DNA of 64,000 bases from assembly GCA_000169115.1 (NCBI GenBank), contig AAVV01000007.1:62001-126000 (forward strand). Reading direction: 5' to 3'. This DNA is from a marine gamma proteobacterium HTCC2080. Lineage in GTDB: Bacteria > Pseudomonadota > Gammaproteobacteria > Pseudomonadales > Halieaceae. Every line of letters starts with the position of its first letter. The first letter of the stretch is position 1. The notes under the pieces are model-generated. The model searched no databases. It was not told the DNA's origin and saw only the letters and a list, made by a program, of their open reading frames with translations. Made by a program: the position numbers and the translations under genes. This document shows positions 47,375-55,962 of this stretch, in pieces.

Positions 47375-47686
47375 TTAACCGGCTTTTACCCCAATCATGC
47401 CACCTTCAATCTGCACATCGAAAGTTTTCAGAGCAACTCGCGTTAGCTGACCAACGGGTTCGCCTGTGCTCAGCTTAAAGCGCACACCATGCAGCGGACA
47501 AGATACATGGCCTCGGCGTATGCGCCCGCCCGCAAGAGATTCCTGTTGATGCGAACATCGACTCTCAATTGCAAAGATGTCTCCATCAGCATTACATAGC
47601 AGTACCTCACAACCATTAACCGTGACTACCTCACTGGTATTTGGTGACAGGGCCTGCAGCTCCAGCACTGGTATGTAATCATCCAT
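47375..47686 (-). CDS. Rieske [2Fe-2S] ferredoxin
   Basis: A 103-residue Rieske protein with ligands Cys44-x-His46 and Cys63-xx-His66 (RCSHQQESL and SCPLHGVRF). This small soluble form carries electrons to aromatic-ring oxygenases (BphF/NirD-like). It could feed the three Rieske alpha subunits of this island. It is divergent from the MDR gene at 47828, with an operator-like repeat in the gap. Confidence 0.92.
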   Translation of the reverse strand: MDDYIPVLELQALSPNTSEVVTVNGCEVLLCNADGDIFAIESRCSHQQESLAGGRIRRGHVSCPLHGVRFKLSTGEPVGQLTRVALKTFDVQIEGGMIGVKAG

Positions 47687-47749
47687 CGGATCATCTCTCT
47701 AAAAGACACCTGGTCACCAAAGGTAAGCAACGCAATCAGTAATAGCAAC

Positions 47750-47767
47750 AAACAAACGTGCTTGCTT
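47750..47767. promoter_or_regulatory. operator-like inverted repeat AAACAAACGTGCTTGCTT
   Basis: Arms AARCAARC and GYTTGYTT are inverted; the site lies between the divergent Rieske ferredoxin (64 bases) and MDR (61 bases) starts. It agrees with the site before the TetR gene in 17 of 18 bases. Confidence 0.65.
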
Positions 47768-47827
47768 CTTTTCCAAACCGCGGCTAGCTTAGCACTACCT
47801 TAATAAGATTTTTGGAGAGAATACGCC

Positions 47828-48838
47828 GTGCTACCGATGACAAAACAACAATGGACCCTGAAAGCGCGCCCGCAGGGAATACCTGATCGCAGCGAAGTCG
47901 ATATCGAAACGCGCACGATTGATCATGTGCCGGACGAACATTTGCTCATTGAATGCCTCTATTTTTCGATGGACCCCGCAATAAGGGGGTGGATGTCAGA
48001 CGTACCTAATTATTTACCTCCAATTCCCTTAGGTGACTCAGTTCGTTCCTCAGTCGTTGGGAAAGTATTGCAGAGCGAGGCAGACGGCTTCAGCACCGGT
48101 GATCTCGTTGTTGGAACCGGTGGCTGGGAAACTCATGGCGTTGTGCCAGCGGCCTACTTCTCGGTTATACCCCCAGACAGCCCCTTCCCTGCTCACTACT
48201 ACCTGAGCGCTCTTGGCGCAGTGGGCCTGACACCTTACTTCGGTCTCCTACGGGCGGGTAAAGCTGCCGCAGGGCAAACGCTGCTGATGAGTGCAGCTGC
48301 GGGCGCTGTGGGATCGATTGGCGGACAGATTGGCAAAATTCTGGGACAAAGGGTTGTCGGAATCGCCGGCAGTGACGAAAAATGCCGATGGGTGACTGAT
48401 GAACTAGGCTTCGATAGCTGCATCAACTACAAAACCTGTGGTGATATGGAGCAGGCGATTCGGGGTGCTTGTCCAGAAGGGGTCGATCTATTTTTCGATA
48501 ACGTTGGCGGTGAAATTTTGGATGCCGCGCTGATGAATCTAAATAAAGATGCCAACATTGTTTTCTGTGGCAGCATCAGTAATTACAACGCAACCGAGCC
48601 CGTGCCTGGACCCTACAACTGGTGGCAAGTACTGGCGAGAAGCGTGACGGTTCAGGGCTACCTTATCAGCGACTATCTTTCCGAGTTCCCGGAAGGACAA
48701 GCGCAGATTTCCGAGTGGATTAATTCAGGACAACTTAAGTTCAAAGAACATATTGTCGATGGCTTCGAAAACACCCTCGACGCCTATAACTTGCTCTTCG
48801 AGGGCAAGAATGACGGCAAGTTAATGGTCAAAGTCTAG
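47828..48838 (+). CDS. MDR-family NADP-dependent oxidoreductase
   Basis: The 336-residue product is a paralogue of the one at 44546. It has GAVGLTPYFGLL, LMSAAAGAVGSIGGQIGKI and FFDNVGGEILDAAL. It is a zinc-free reductase of the LTB4DH/curcumin-reductase group. The start is GTG at 47828, with GGAGAG about eight bases upstream; an ATG three codons on has worse spacing. A terminator follows directly after the stop. Confidence 0.9.
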   Translation: MLPMTKQQWTLKARPQGIPDRSEVDIETRTIDHVPDEHLLIECLYFSMDPAIRGWMSDVPNYLPPIPLGDSVRSSVVGKVLQSEADGFSTGDLVVGTGGWETHGVVPAAYFSVIPPDSPFPAHYYLSALGAVGLTPYFGLLRAGKAAAGQTLLMSAAAGAVGSIGGQIGKILGQRVVGIAGSDEKCRWVTDELGFDSCINYKTCGDMEQAIRGACPEGVDLFFDNVGGEILDAALMNLNKDANIVFCGSISNYNATEPVPGPYNWWQVLARSVTVQGYLISDYLSEFPEGQAQISEWINSGQLKFKEHIVDGFENTLDAYNLLFEGKNDGKLMVKV

Positions 48839-48844
48839 CCGCTC

Positions 48845-48872
48845 GGGGGAGTCCAACTCCCCCAAAGTTTTT
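48845..48872 (+). terminator. rho-independent terminator after the MDR gene
   Basis: The perfect stem GGGGGAGT-CCA-ACTCCCCC lies six bases past the stop and is followed by AAAGTTTTT. It sits between convergent genes; on the minus strand there is no T tract, so it mainly serves the plus strand. Confidence 0.8.
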
Positions 48873-50043
48873 AAAGGCTGGGGAATTCGCCCTCGCCGCC
48901 CTCGGCGTAGTACTCAATACAGCGATGAGCAAACTGATTCCCACTTTCGTTCTTGCCAAAAATCACGTCCGCCAAATGACCTGACTGCAAACCGCGTTGC
49001 ACCTGCAAACCCACTTGGTAATCTTCCTCGTCTACAACCTGCATAAGCCAATCAGCCATCTGCTCCAAACCCGCGATCTCTTCGGCATCTTCTGGCTTGG
49101 TATGATGAATAAAATGCAGCACAGTTGTATTTTCGAGTGGCCCAGGGCCCGGGATCAGCTGAGCGATCTGAGTAATTTCAGGCGCCACAAAGATCGAGAC
49201 GTTGGGGAAGAACAGGCGAATGAAGTCGTAACCGTCGTTTTCATGCTGCCACAACTCATCCTTAGGAATATCTTTCAATTTTTCAATGGTTTTCGCTGGA
49301 TAGCCCACTAGCATATGCGGCCCATAAGCCTCGAATGCCATAACGTTAGTGTAGGTTCTAGGCGCAATGGTCTCTGGGTGGGCTGCCTGAAAATGATACC
49401 CCTCTAAGTAACCATCAAGTGCCACCTTCCAGTTAGCACCATGAATCACTCGCTGGCCAACGTAGTACCAATCTTCAAAATGCTTCTCCGCAATATCGCT
49501 CATCATTTCACCGAGGAAGCCACGAATATCACATTCAGATGCGGGATCGAGTACTGCAAAGATGAGCCCACCCTCTTCGTGACAAGGAAAAGCGATAAGA
49601 TCACGATCACCTCGGCAATCCTCGCCGAATTTGACGACATCTGCGACGCCTCTTAGTCGACCGTCACCACCATAAGTCCAGGCATGATAAGGACAGCTAA
49701 AGGTCTTTTTGTTACCGGCGGGTCGAGATTCAAGAATCATTCCCCTGTGGCTGCAAACATTCATCAAGACTTTGGCGGAACCATCAGCTTGCCGACAAAT
49801 CAGCAAAGGCATCCCCAAAATATCCAGAGTTTTGAAATCGCCCTTTTCGGGAAGCTCATGTGAGAGCCCAACTAAGATCGGCAAGCTCTTAAATATGCCG
49901 TCCATTTCCTTCTGCCAAACATCGCCGTCGGTGTACTGTGTCGCAGGAACCCGCAGCGTATCTATAGCGCTATCGGTAGTTCCGTTGGCAACGTGATCAC
50001 GTAATCGGTCTGCCATCTGATTGTAAAGTGCGTGCCTGTCCAT
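48871..50043 (-). CDS. Rieske non-haem iron oxygenase, alpha subunit
   Basis: A 390-residue oxygenase with Rieske ligands Cys97-x-His99 and Cys117-xx-His120 (VCSHRGMIL and SCPYHAW) and mononuclear iron histidines in LEGYHFQAAHPE. It is shorter than the other two alpha subunits and only distantly similar. It is divergent from the SDR at 50298, with an operator-like repeat in the gap. No beta subunit is adjacent. Confidence 0.93.
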   Translation of the reverse strand: MDRHALYNQMADRLRDHVANGTTDSAIDTLRVPATQYTDGDVWQKEMDGIFKSLPILVGLSHELPEKGDFKTLDILGMPLLICRQADGSAKVLMNVCSHRGMILESRPAGNKKTFSCPYHAWTYGGDGRLRGVADVVKFGEDCRGDRDLIAFPCHEEGGLIFAVLDPASECDIRGFLGEMMSDIAEKHFEDWYYVGQRVIHGANWKVALDGYLEGYHFQAAHPETIAPRTYTNVMAFEAYGPHMLVGYPAKTIEKLKDIPKDELWQHENDGYDFIRLFFPNVSIFVAPEITQIAQLIPGPGPLENTTVLHFIHHTKPEDAEEIAGLEQMADWLMQVVDEEDYQVGLQVQRGLQSGHLADVIFGKNESGNQFAHRCIEYYAEGGEGEFPSL

Positions 50044-50154
50044 TGCCGACTCCCGACTCTTATCAAAAATAAATCACCAAACGGGGCTACCATGTGTCGA
50101 GCACACCCGTTCGGCAACTGTCTAAAGTCCGAGGCTAGAATTGACCCCATAAAA

Positions 50155-50172
50155 AGTCAAGCATGCTTGCTT
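50155..50172. promoter_or_regulatory. operator-like inverted repeat with core CAAGCATGCTTG
   Basis: The 12-base core is a perfect palindrome. It lies between the divergent Rieske oxygenase (112 bases) and SDR (126 bases) starts and is the most symmetrical member of the family. Confidence 0.65.
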
Positions 50173-50297
50173 TTTTCTGGTCGCTTACATACCCTAACCT
50201 CGGTGAGTTGCTGACACGTCAATTGTGTGACCGCCGGTAACATAACATCAATGCGCTCTCAGCCAATCCGGCCATGAGCGCAGCAAAGGACGATCCT

Positions 50298-51083
50298 ATG
50301 GGCGACAAACTCGCTGGCAAAGTGGCACTTATCACTGGCGGAACCAATGGCATTGGTAAAGCCACCGTAGAGCGCTTCATGGCAGAGGGAGCTGCGGGTG
50401 TCGTATTTACCGGCAACAATATTGAGGCGGGTAACGCCATTTCTGCAGCAACGGGTGCAGACTTCATTCAACATGCCGTTCAAGATATTCAAGGCTGGTC
50501 AGGGGTAAAAGATTTTATTCAAAACAAGTTTGCTCGCCTCGATATCGCCTTCGCGAACGCCGGCACTAACGCAGGTGACAGCAACATTGAAGATGTGACC
50601 CCAGAGGCTTGGCAAAATCTACTCGATATCAATCTGACAGGGCCCATGATGACGATTAAGGCCGCAGCGGAACTCATGCGCGCCAACCCTGAAGGCCCTG
50701 GAGGTTCGATTGTTCTGAACAGCTCAATCAATGGCATCTTGGCACTCGCGGGAGACGTCACTTATTCAACAACCAAAGGTGCCATGCGGTTACTCGCTAA
50801 GTCGAGTGCGGTGCATTTGGCCAAGAACAACACCAACATCCGCGTTAACACAATTCACCCCGGGGTCATTGGCACACCGCTTATTGAAGGCGCTATCAAT
50901 GGCGCGCCAGATCCATTAGCAGCTCGATCTATGCTGGAAGGCATAGCCCCCATGGGACGGTTGGGGCAAATGGAAGAGGTCGTCAATCTTTTGCTTTATC
51001 TGGGATCAGACGAATCGCGCTTTATGACGGGTTCTGAGTTGGTCATCGACGGCGGCTCAACCGCCGGCCTGCCAGGCGTTTAG
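50298..51083 (+). CDS. short-chain dehydrogenase/reductase
   Basis: A 261-residue classical SDR: TGGTNGIG, NAGTN, LNSSI and catalytic YSTTK (VTYSTTKGAMRL), ending MTGSELVIDGGSTAG. ATG 50298 follows AAAGGA seven bases upstream and is preferred to 50274. It is divergent from the Rieske oxygenase at 48871, suggesting joint expression, perhaps as dehydrogenase for the product diol or alcohol. Confidence 0.92.
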   Translation: MGDKLAGKVALITGGTNGIGKATVERFMAEGAAGVVFTGNNIEAGNAISAATGADFIQHAVQDIQGWSGVKDFIQNKFARLDIAFANAGTNAGDSNIEDVTPEAWQNLLDINLTGPMMTIKAAAELMRANPEGPGGSIVLNSSINGILALAGDVTYSTTKGAMRLLAKSSAVHLAKNNTNIRVNTIHPGVIGTPLIEGAINGAPDPLAARSMLEGIAPMGRLGQMEEVVNLLLYLGSDESRFMTGSELVIDGGSTAGLPGV

Positions 51084-51104
51084 GTCAAAGAAACACTGAC
51101 CCCC

Positions 51105-51506
51105 CTACTCTCCGTGTAAGACTCGAAACCGTCTCAATGAGAATTTCCACTCTCCGTTCTCACGGATGCACTCATCCTCGTACTCACCTCTAGGCTCAAT
51201 TTGAGTGCCATCCTGCATAACAGCAACCTCACTGGTGTAGCTGCGCATGACCGCATGGTCGCCATCAATAGAAATGTACCCAGGCTGTGCCATCATGTTA
51301 ACAAAGGGAAAAAGCTGCATAGCTTCTAACCATGCCGAAACAATGTTATCTCGTCCGGTGATACCGGACATTTCCAAATGCGGCAGTTCCCAAACCGCGT
51401 CATTTGCCCAGGTACTACCCCAGATCTCAGCATCGCGTTGGTTCACACCATCGCAGTAGCGCTCGAGTAAGGCGCGAATTTCTAACTGGTCCTCAAAATT
51501 ATTCAT
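51105..51506 (-). CDS. SnoaL/NTF2-like protein
   Basis: A 133-residue cystatin-like-fold protein (IRALLERYCDGVNQRDAEIW, and KFSLRRFRVLHGE at the end). It resembles the SnoaL_4 group and small-subunit-like proteins of ring oxygenases. ATG 51506 has GGAGAGG immediately upstream. It is downstream of the SDR at 51587 in the same direction, while converging with the SDR at 50298. Confidence 0.8.
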   Translation of the reverse strand: MNNFEDQLEIRALLERYCDGVNQRDAEIWGSTWANDAVWELPHLEMSGITGRDNIVSAWLEAMQLFPFVNMMAQPGYISIDGDHAVMRSYTSEVAVMQDGTQIEPRGEYEDECIRENGEWKFSLRRFRVLHGE

Positions 51507-51586
51507 GACCTCTCCAAACGACTCTTTGTGACCGCAGCAATGCCTGGCGCGACACGCATTATCAGTGACGCCAGGTCGGCAAACTG

Positions 51587-52351
51587 TCACTGATTAATAA
51601 TGCCCCCATCAACGACCAACTGTGTTCCGGTGATGTAAGCCGAAAGATCGCTAGCCAGGAACAGAGCCGCATCGCCAATGGTCTTTGGAGCCCCCATGTA
51701 CCCCATAGGAATCGTCGACACCAGCGCATCGTACTCATCAGTGTTTTCTGTCGAGGCTTGCACGTTCATATTGGTCGCAATCATGCCTGGGTGAATCGTA
51801 TTGCAACGTATGCCCTCTGGGGCGGTCTCAGCAGCGACTGCTTTGGTAAAGCCAAGGACCCCACCCTTACTGGCCGCATAGGCGCTGACGCCTATTACTC
51901 CTATGAGTGCGGCGATGGATGACATATTGATAATAGACCCTTTTGTGCCAGTTTCTCGCATCATTGCAACCGCCGACTGCGTACCTAAAAACAGGCTTGT
52001 CATATTCACCACCATCTGACGGTTATAGTCTTCGAGGGTGATATCTTCCAATTTTTTGAGCACGGCGATTCCCGCGTTATTGACCAGGGTATCTATGCGT
52101 CCATGATCGTCTCTAATGCGACCCATTGTGGCCTTCCAACCTTCCGGATCTGTGACGTCTTGTCGCCAGGCCGTCGCCGAACCGCCTGCTGCGTTAATGC
52201 TTTCGGCCGTGGCCTCCGCACCATTGAGGTCGACATCAGTCGCAATAACGGTCGCACCCTCTGCACCAAAACAGTGTGCAATTGCGTGACCCAGCCCCGG
52301 ATTTGAAGCCGCACCTGTTACCAAACAAACTTTGCCGCTAAGCAACCCCAT
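51587..52351 (-). CDS. short-chain dehydrogenase/reductase
   Basis: A 254-residue classical SDR with a slightly altered cofactor loop, TGAASNPGLG, then NNAGIAV, INMSSI and catalytic YAASK (VSAYAASKGGVLGF), ending ITGTQLVVDGGIINQ. Substrate unknown. It follows the SDR at 52396 in the same direction with a gap of 44 bases, so the two and the SnoaL gene probably share one transcript. Confidence 0.92.
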   Translation of the reverse strand: MGLLSGKVCLVTGAASNPGLGHAIAHCFGAEGATVIATDVDLNGAEATAESINAAGGSATAWRQDVTDPEGWKATMGRIRDDHGRIDTLVNNAGIAVLKKLEDITLEDYNRQMVVNMTSLFLGTQSAVAMMRETGTKGSIINMSSIAALIGVIGVSAYAASKGGVLGFTKAVAAETAPEGIRCNTIHPGMIATNMNVQASTENTDEYDALVSTIPMGYMGAPKTIGDAALFLASDLSAYITGTQLVVDGGIINQ

Positions 52352-52395
52352 GATGAATTCTCCTTTTTATCAAAATTATTAGTTACTCGAAAAAT

Positions 52396-53211
52396 CTACT
52401 CTGGCGCAGGAATTTCACCCGCCGCGATCATCGCTTCCTCTAATTCATGAGCCCGAGGATTTCGACGCAAACACAGGCCACCATTAACCTGTAAGTTCTC
52501 TCCAGTCATAAAACAGTCTTCACTCGCCAAAAAAAGCGCCGCAGCGGCGATATCATCTGAGGTGCCGTAGCGTCCCATGGGATAACACTGCGAGAAAGCT
52601 TTAGCTAAGGCCGGGCTTTGCAATGCGTCAGCAGTCATGGGGGTATCGGTCAGCCCCGGAGAAATCGTGTTCGCCCTGATGCCCTTCGTGCCAAACTCGT
52701 TAGCGACGGTACGAATGACGTGATCTATTCCCGCCTTCGTGCCCATATAAGCTGCATGATTATCCAACATGATCTTTGCCGTAGCAGACGAGATTTGAAT
52801 AATACAGCCCTGACCCTGAACCGACATAACCTCAACTAAACGTTGGAGCCAGATAAAAGGGCCCTTGAATTGAAGATCAACCATACGATCCAGTTCATCT
52901 TCCGAGGTCTCACAAAACCCATTCAGAAGCCCCCAACCTGTGGCATTGATGGCCACATCAATACTCCCATGCCGCTTCTGAACCTCGGTCACCATATGAC
53001 CAATAGAAGCACGATCACAGAAATCGCAAGCGACCCAATCACCATCGATCGATGATGCTAGATCAGCCAAAACATCCGTTCGACGGCCAGACACCACAAC
53101 CTTAGCGCCCGCTTCTGCAAAACGGCGCGCCATTATCTGACCCATATTGCCCGGAGATCCAGCCCCCACAATAGAAACCACTTTGCCTGCGCCAGAGAAA
53201 CTTCCAAACAT
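52396..53211 (-). CDS. short-chain dehydrogenase/reductase with a variant cofactor loop
   Basis: A 271-residue SDR. The N-terminal loop reads VGAGSPGNMGQ, where most classical SDRs have TGxxxGxG; the active-site region shows ISSATAK and YMGTK (YxxxK). It ends MTGENLQVNGGLCLRR. ATG 53211 has GGAG five bases upstream. An operator-like repeat lies 39 bases upstream. The first gene of the SDR-SDR-SnoaL unit. Confidence 0.9.
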   Translation of the reverse strand: MFGSFSGAGKVVSIVGAGSPGNMGQIMARRFAEAGAKVVVSGRRTDVLADLASSIDGDWVACDFCDRASIGHMVTEVQKRHGSIDVAINATGWGLLNGFCETSEDELDRMVDLQFKGPFIWLQRLVEVMSVQGQGCIIQISSATAKIMLDNHAAYMGTKAGIDHVIRTVANEFGTKGIRANTISPGLTDTPMTADALQSPALAKAFSQCYPMGRYGTSDDIAAAALFLASEDCFMTGENLQVNGGLCLRRNPRAHELEEAMIAAGEIPAPE

Positions 53212-53249
53212 ACGCACTCCGCTCAATGACTTTGGTGCTTCAGAAACTT

Positions 53250-53267
53250 AAACAAATGTACTTGCTA
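53250..53267. promoter_or_regulatory. operator-like inverted repeat with core CAAATGTACTTG
   Basis: It lies 39 bases before the SDR at 52396 and about 30 bases downstream of the TetR stop. The core matches CAAACNTGCTTG at nine of the eleven defined positions. Placement right before a start codon fits a repressor site. Confidence 0.6.
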
Positions 53268-53297
53268 GCAAACCACAAGCGCCTGCGAGACAACGCC

Positions 53298-54005
53298 TTA
53301 TAAAGACTCCAATTTGTAAATCGAAACCAACTGATCGGTGACCAAATCGATAATGCTGTCTGCTCGCTTCTTTCTCTTGCTACATCGATAAGTCGTCGCC
53401 ATACCATGCATAGCAAAATGCACCAGATCATGGGCTGCCTGCAGTGACTTAACACCGCGCCACTGAGGAAAAACTGTTTTAGCCGTCAGTAAAAATTGCT
53501 TCTCAAAGTCCTTTTCGAACTCTTCGATAACCTCACCAAGCTCGTCATCGGTTCGAGCCGCAGATACGAGCTCCTGATAAGCAACAAACGACGGTAAATT
53601 ATGGTATTCCCAGGCAGCTTCAACTGAGCGCCGAACATCAGCCCTGGTGATTTTTTTTGCGATATTTTTCTCGCCCATTAGCTGGCGATACTCATCAAGT
53701 CTCCGCTCGTGCAAGAACGCAATTACCACCTTAATCACCTCTGCTCTGGCGGAAAAGTGATGCATCATTGCGCCTCTGGAAACCCCAGCCTCTGAGGCAA
53801 TCATCGCTGTTGTCGTTTTGTTATAGCCCTCTTTGACTAAACAACGAACAGCCGCCTCAAGGATGGCTTTCCGAGTCATCGCGCTTTTCTCTGCTTGCCA
53901 ACCATCGCCGGTTCGAGTGCCGTTTGAGGATGCTGCCGCCTTCTTCACCGGCGCCCTCGTTCGCTTTTTTGCGCTCGAGCCTAGAGAAGTTGTCGTTTTA
54001 CTCAT
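53298..54005 (-). CDS. TetR-family transcriptional regulator
   Basis: A 235-residue regulator. The N-terminal 40 residues are a lysine- and alanine-rich tail; the TetR helix-turn-helix is at about 63-87 (TTAMIASEAGVSRGAMMHHF) and the ligand-binding C-terminal domain follows. The start is ATG at 54005; a longer start to 54029 is possible. It is the only regulator gene in the catabolic island. A near-perfect operator-like repeat stands about 95 bases upstream, which suggests autoregulation. The ligand is probably an acyl-CoA or pathway intermediate, by analogy with catabolic TetR regulators. Confidence 0.92.
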   Translation of the reverse strand: MSKTTTSLGSSAKKRTRAPVKKAAASSNGTRTGDGWQAEKSAMTRKAILEAAVRCLVKEGYNKTTTAMIASEAGVSRGAMMHHFSARAEVIKVVIAFLHERRLDEYRQLMGEKNIAKKITRADVRRSVEAAWEYHNLPSFVAYQELVSAARTDDELGEVIEEFEKDFEKQFLLTAKTVFPQWRGVKSLQAAHDLVHFAMHGMATTYRCSKRKKRADSIIDLVTDQLVSIYKLESL

Positions 54006-54351
54006 AGTAATTTTCGCAAGTCTAGCCACAATTGATGGCGATAAAGATTGAGAATCCTATAAAGTGCGCTGAAACGCAATGGATGGAAGGATAATATCAA
54101 ACAAACCTGCTTGCTTTTTTTTATGAGCGTTCCTAGTATCACACGCAAGCACAAAAAATCAGAGGTCTTGGCTGTAGCTGGTGAGCTTTCTTCAGACTCA
54201 CGGACTGCAGACCGCGCAAACCGAACACGCCACACAAAGAGCACGGATCTCACGCTAATTTACCATTAAAAAAAACCTGTGACCTTGGCCATCAGCAATC
54301 AAAAAATACGCAAGAAAATCTGGTCGCGAGCACATGGGGGGGAGTTAAAAA
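54006..54351. other. divergent promoter region of the TetR gene and the DUF35 operon
   Basis: 346 bases with the operator-like repeat at 54099. The part next to the DUF35 gene is A-rich (54265-54310). A clear ribosome binding site (GGAG, eight bases before ATG 54352) serves the operon. No gene-like frame seen. Confidence 0.5.
54099..54116. promoter_or_regulatory. operator-like inverted repeat AAACAAACCTGCTTGCTT
   Basis: It lies between the TetR gene (93 bases) and the DUF35-thiolase operon (235 bases). It agrees with the site at 47750 in 17 of 18 bases and is followed by a run of Ts. Confidence 0.7.
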
Positions 54352-54783
54352 ATGCAGACTCAGCAACCACTTCACCCAGGCTTGTTTAGCTGGCCAGACT
54401 CACCATCACAGTTATTGGGTAGCCGTTGCAAAGACTGCGGTGAACATGCGTTTCCCAGCCAAGACAGCTGTCGTGCCTGTGGCAGCGAACGCACTGAAGT
54501 TGTGAAGCTGGGCAATGCCGGGAAGCTCTGGACATGGACAATACAAAGCTTTATGCCCAAGGCCCCCTACTTAACCGATGAGACTCCTGAAACTTTCCGT
54601 CCTTATGGTGTGGGCTATGTGGAACTGGCCTGTGGCATCAAGGTAGAGAGCCGATTACATGAAAATTCAGCCAACTCCTTACGAATCGGACTACCCATGG
54701 AGCTTGAAATAGTGCCTGTTCGTATTGATGAGAACGGTAGCCAGCTAATGACCTTTCAATTTCGCAGTGCGGAGGCGCTATGA
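54352..54783 (+). CDS. DUF35 OB-fold protein with zinc ribbon
   Basis: A 143-residue partner protein for a thiolase-like enzyme. The zinc ribbon has Cys26, Cys29, Cys40 and Cys43, then the OB-fold follows (about 55-135). It overlaps the thiolase-like gene downstream by four bases (ATGA). It is a paralogue of the protein at 38014, where gene order is reversed. Confidence 0.9.
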   Translation: MQTQQPLHPGLFSWPDSPSQLLGSRCKDCGEHAFPSQDSCRACGSERTEVVKLGNAGKLWTWTIQSFMPKAPYLTDETPETFRPYGVGYVELACGIKVESRLHENSANSLRIGLPMELEIVPVRIDENGSQLMTFQFRSAEAL

Positions 54784-55925
54784 CAGACGTAGCCATTGTC
54801 GGGTTAGGACTTCATCCATTTGGCCGCAGCCCTAGCCTCTCGGGTTTAGAACAGGGCGCAATAGCCGCCAGAGCGGCCATTGCCGACGCCGGTACCGAGT
54901 TTAAAGCAATGGAATTTGCATTTGGTGGGAGCCAAGACGGCGGAAATGCTGACTCGCTGGTGAACTTGTTGGGCTTAACGGGACTGCAATTTACCAACAT
55001 TTGGAATGGCTGCGCGACCGGTGGTAGCTCACTGAATGCTGCTTACTCTGCAATCAAATCCGGTCAGTATGATATGGGACTCGTTGTCGGTTTTGATAAG
55101 CACGCCCGGGGCGCGTTCAACCCCCAACCAAAAGACTGGGGGCTTGACGACTGGTATGGGGAAACAGGGCTCATGCTGACTACGCAATACTTCGCCATGA
55201 AAATTCAACGATATATGCACGACCATGAAATCTCTCGAGAGACCTTAGTGCGTGTTGCGGAGAAGGCTTTTCGCAATGGCTCCATAACCCCTACTGCGTG
55301 GCGACAAACTGCCTTGACGGCAGAGGACATTGAACAGGCGCCCATGGTCAGCGAACCCCTCAATAAATATATGTTCTGCTCCCCCGCAGAGGGCGGCTGC
55401 GCCCTTGTGCTGTGTCGCGCTGACATTGCCAAAAACTACACCAACAACCCGGTACTGCTGAGAAGTGCGGTTGTTCGGTCGCGGCACTATGGCAGTTTTG
55501 AAGTTTTCAGCCCATCACAAGCACCTGTCGTTGCTCCCTCGCCGACTGTCACGGCATCACGTGCAGCCTTTGAATTTGCGGGTATCGGCCCAAAAGATGT
55601 CGATGTCGCCCAGCTTCAGGATACCGAGGTTGGCGCTGAAATCATGCATCTGGCAGAAAATGGATTCTGTGAACACGGCGAACAAGAACGGTGGATCAAA
55701 GAGGGGGCCACAGAGATCAATGGGATTCTCCCGGTGAATACCGACGGTGGTTGCTTAGCTAATGGCGAACCAGTAGGTGCGTCGGGTTTAAGGCAGGTTT
55801 ATGAAATCTGTCATCAGCTGCGTGGCACTGCGGGCCAGCGCCAGGTCCCCAATGCGCCAAAAGTAGGTTATACCCATGTTTATGGTGCGCCCGGTATCAG
55901 TGGGGTCAATATTCTGACAACCTAA
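54780..55925 (+). CDS. thiolase-like (SCPx-type) enzyme with nucleophilic cysteine
   Basis: A 381-residue thiolase-fold protein with the N-terminal VAIVGLGLHPFG and a cysteine at the thiolase nucleophile position (NGCATGG, Cys78). The C-terminal half has HVYGAPGISG. It could cleave a 3-oxoacyl-CoA, unlike the Gly84 paralogue at 38416. It starts on the last bases of the DUF35 gene and is followed by a Rieske gene. Confidence 0.87.
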   Translation: MTDVAIVGLGLHPFGRSPSLSGLEQGAIAARAAIADAGTEFKAMEFAFGGSQDGGNADSLVNLLGLTGLQFTNIWNGCATGGSSLNAAYSAIKSGQYDMGLVVGFDKHARGAFNPQPKDWGLDDWYGETGLMLTTQYFAMKIQRYMHDHEISRETLVRVAEKAFRNGSITPTAWRQTALTAEDIEQAPMVSEPLNKYMFCSPAEGGCALVLCRADIAKNYTNNPVLLRSAVVRSRHYGSFEVFSPSQAPVVAPSPTVTASRAAFEFAGIGPKDVDVAQLQDTEVGAEIMHLAENGFCEHGEQERWIKEGATEINGILPVNTDGGCLANGEPVGASGLRQVYEICHQLRGTAGQRQVPNAPKVGYTHVYGAPGISGVNILTT

Positions 55926-55962
55926 AGGCTTGTCATTAAAACGGATCGATCAGGAGAGGTCT

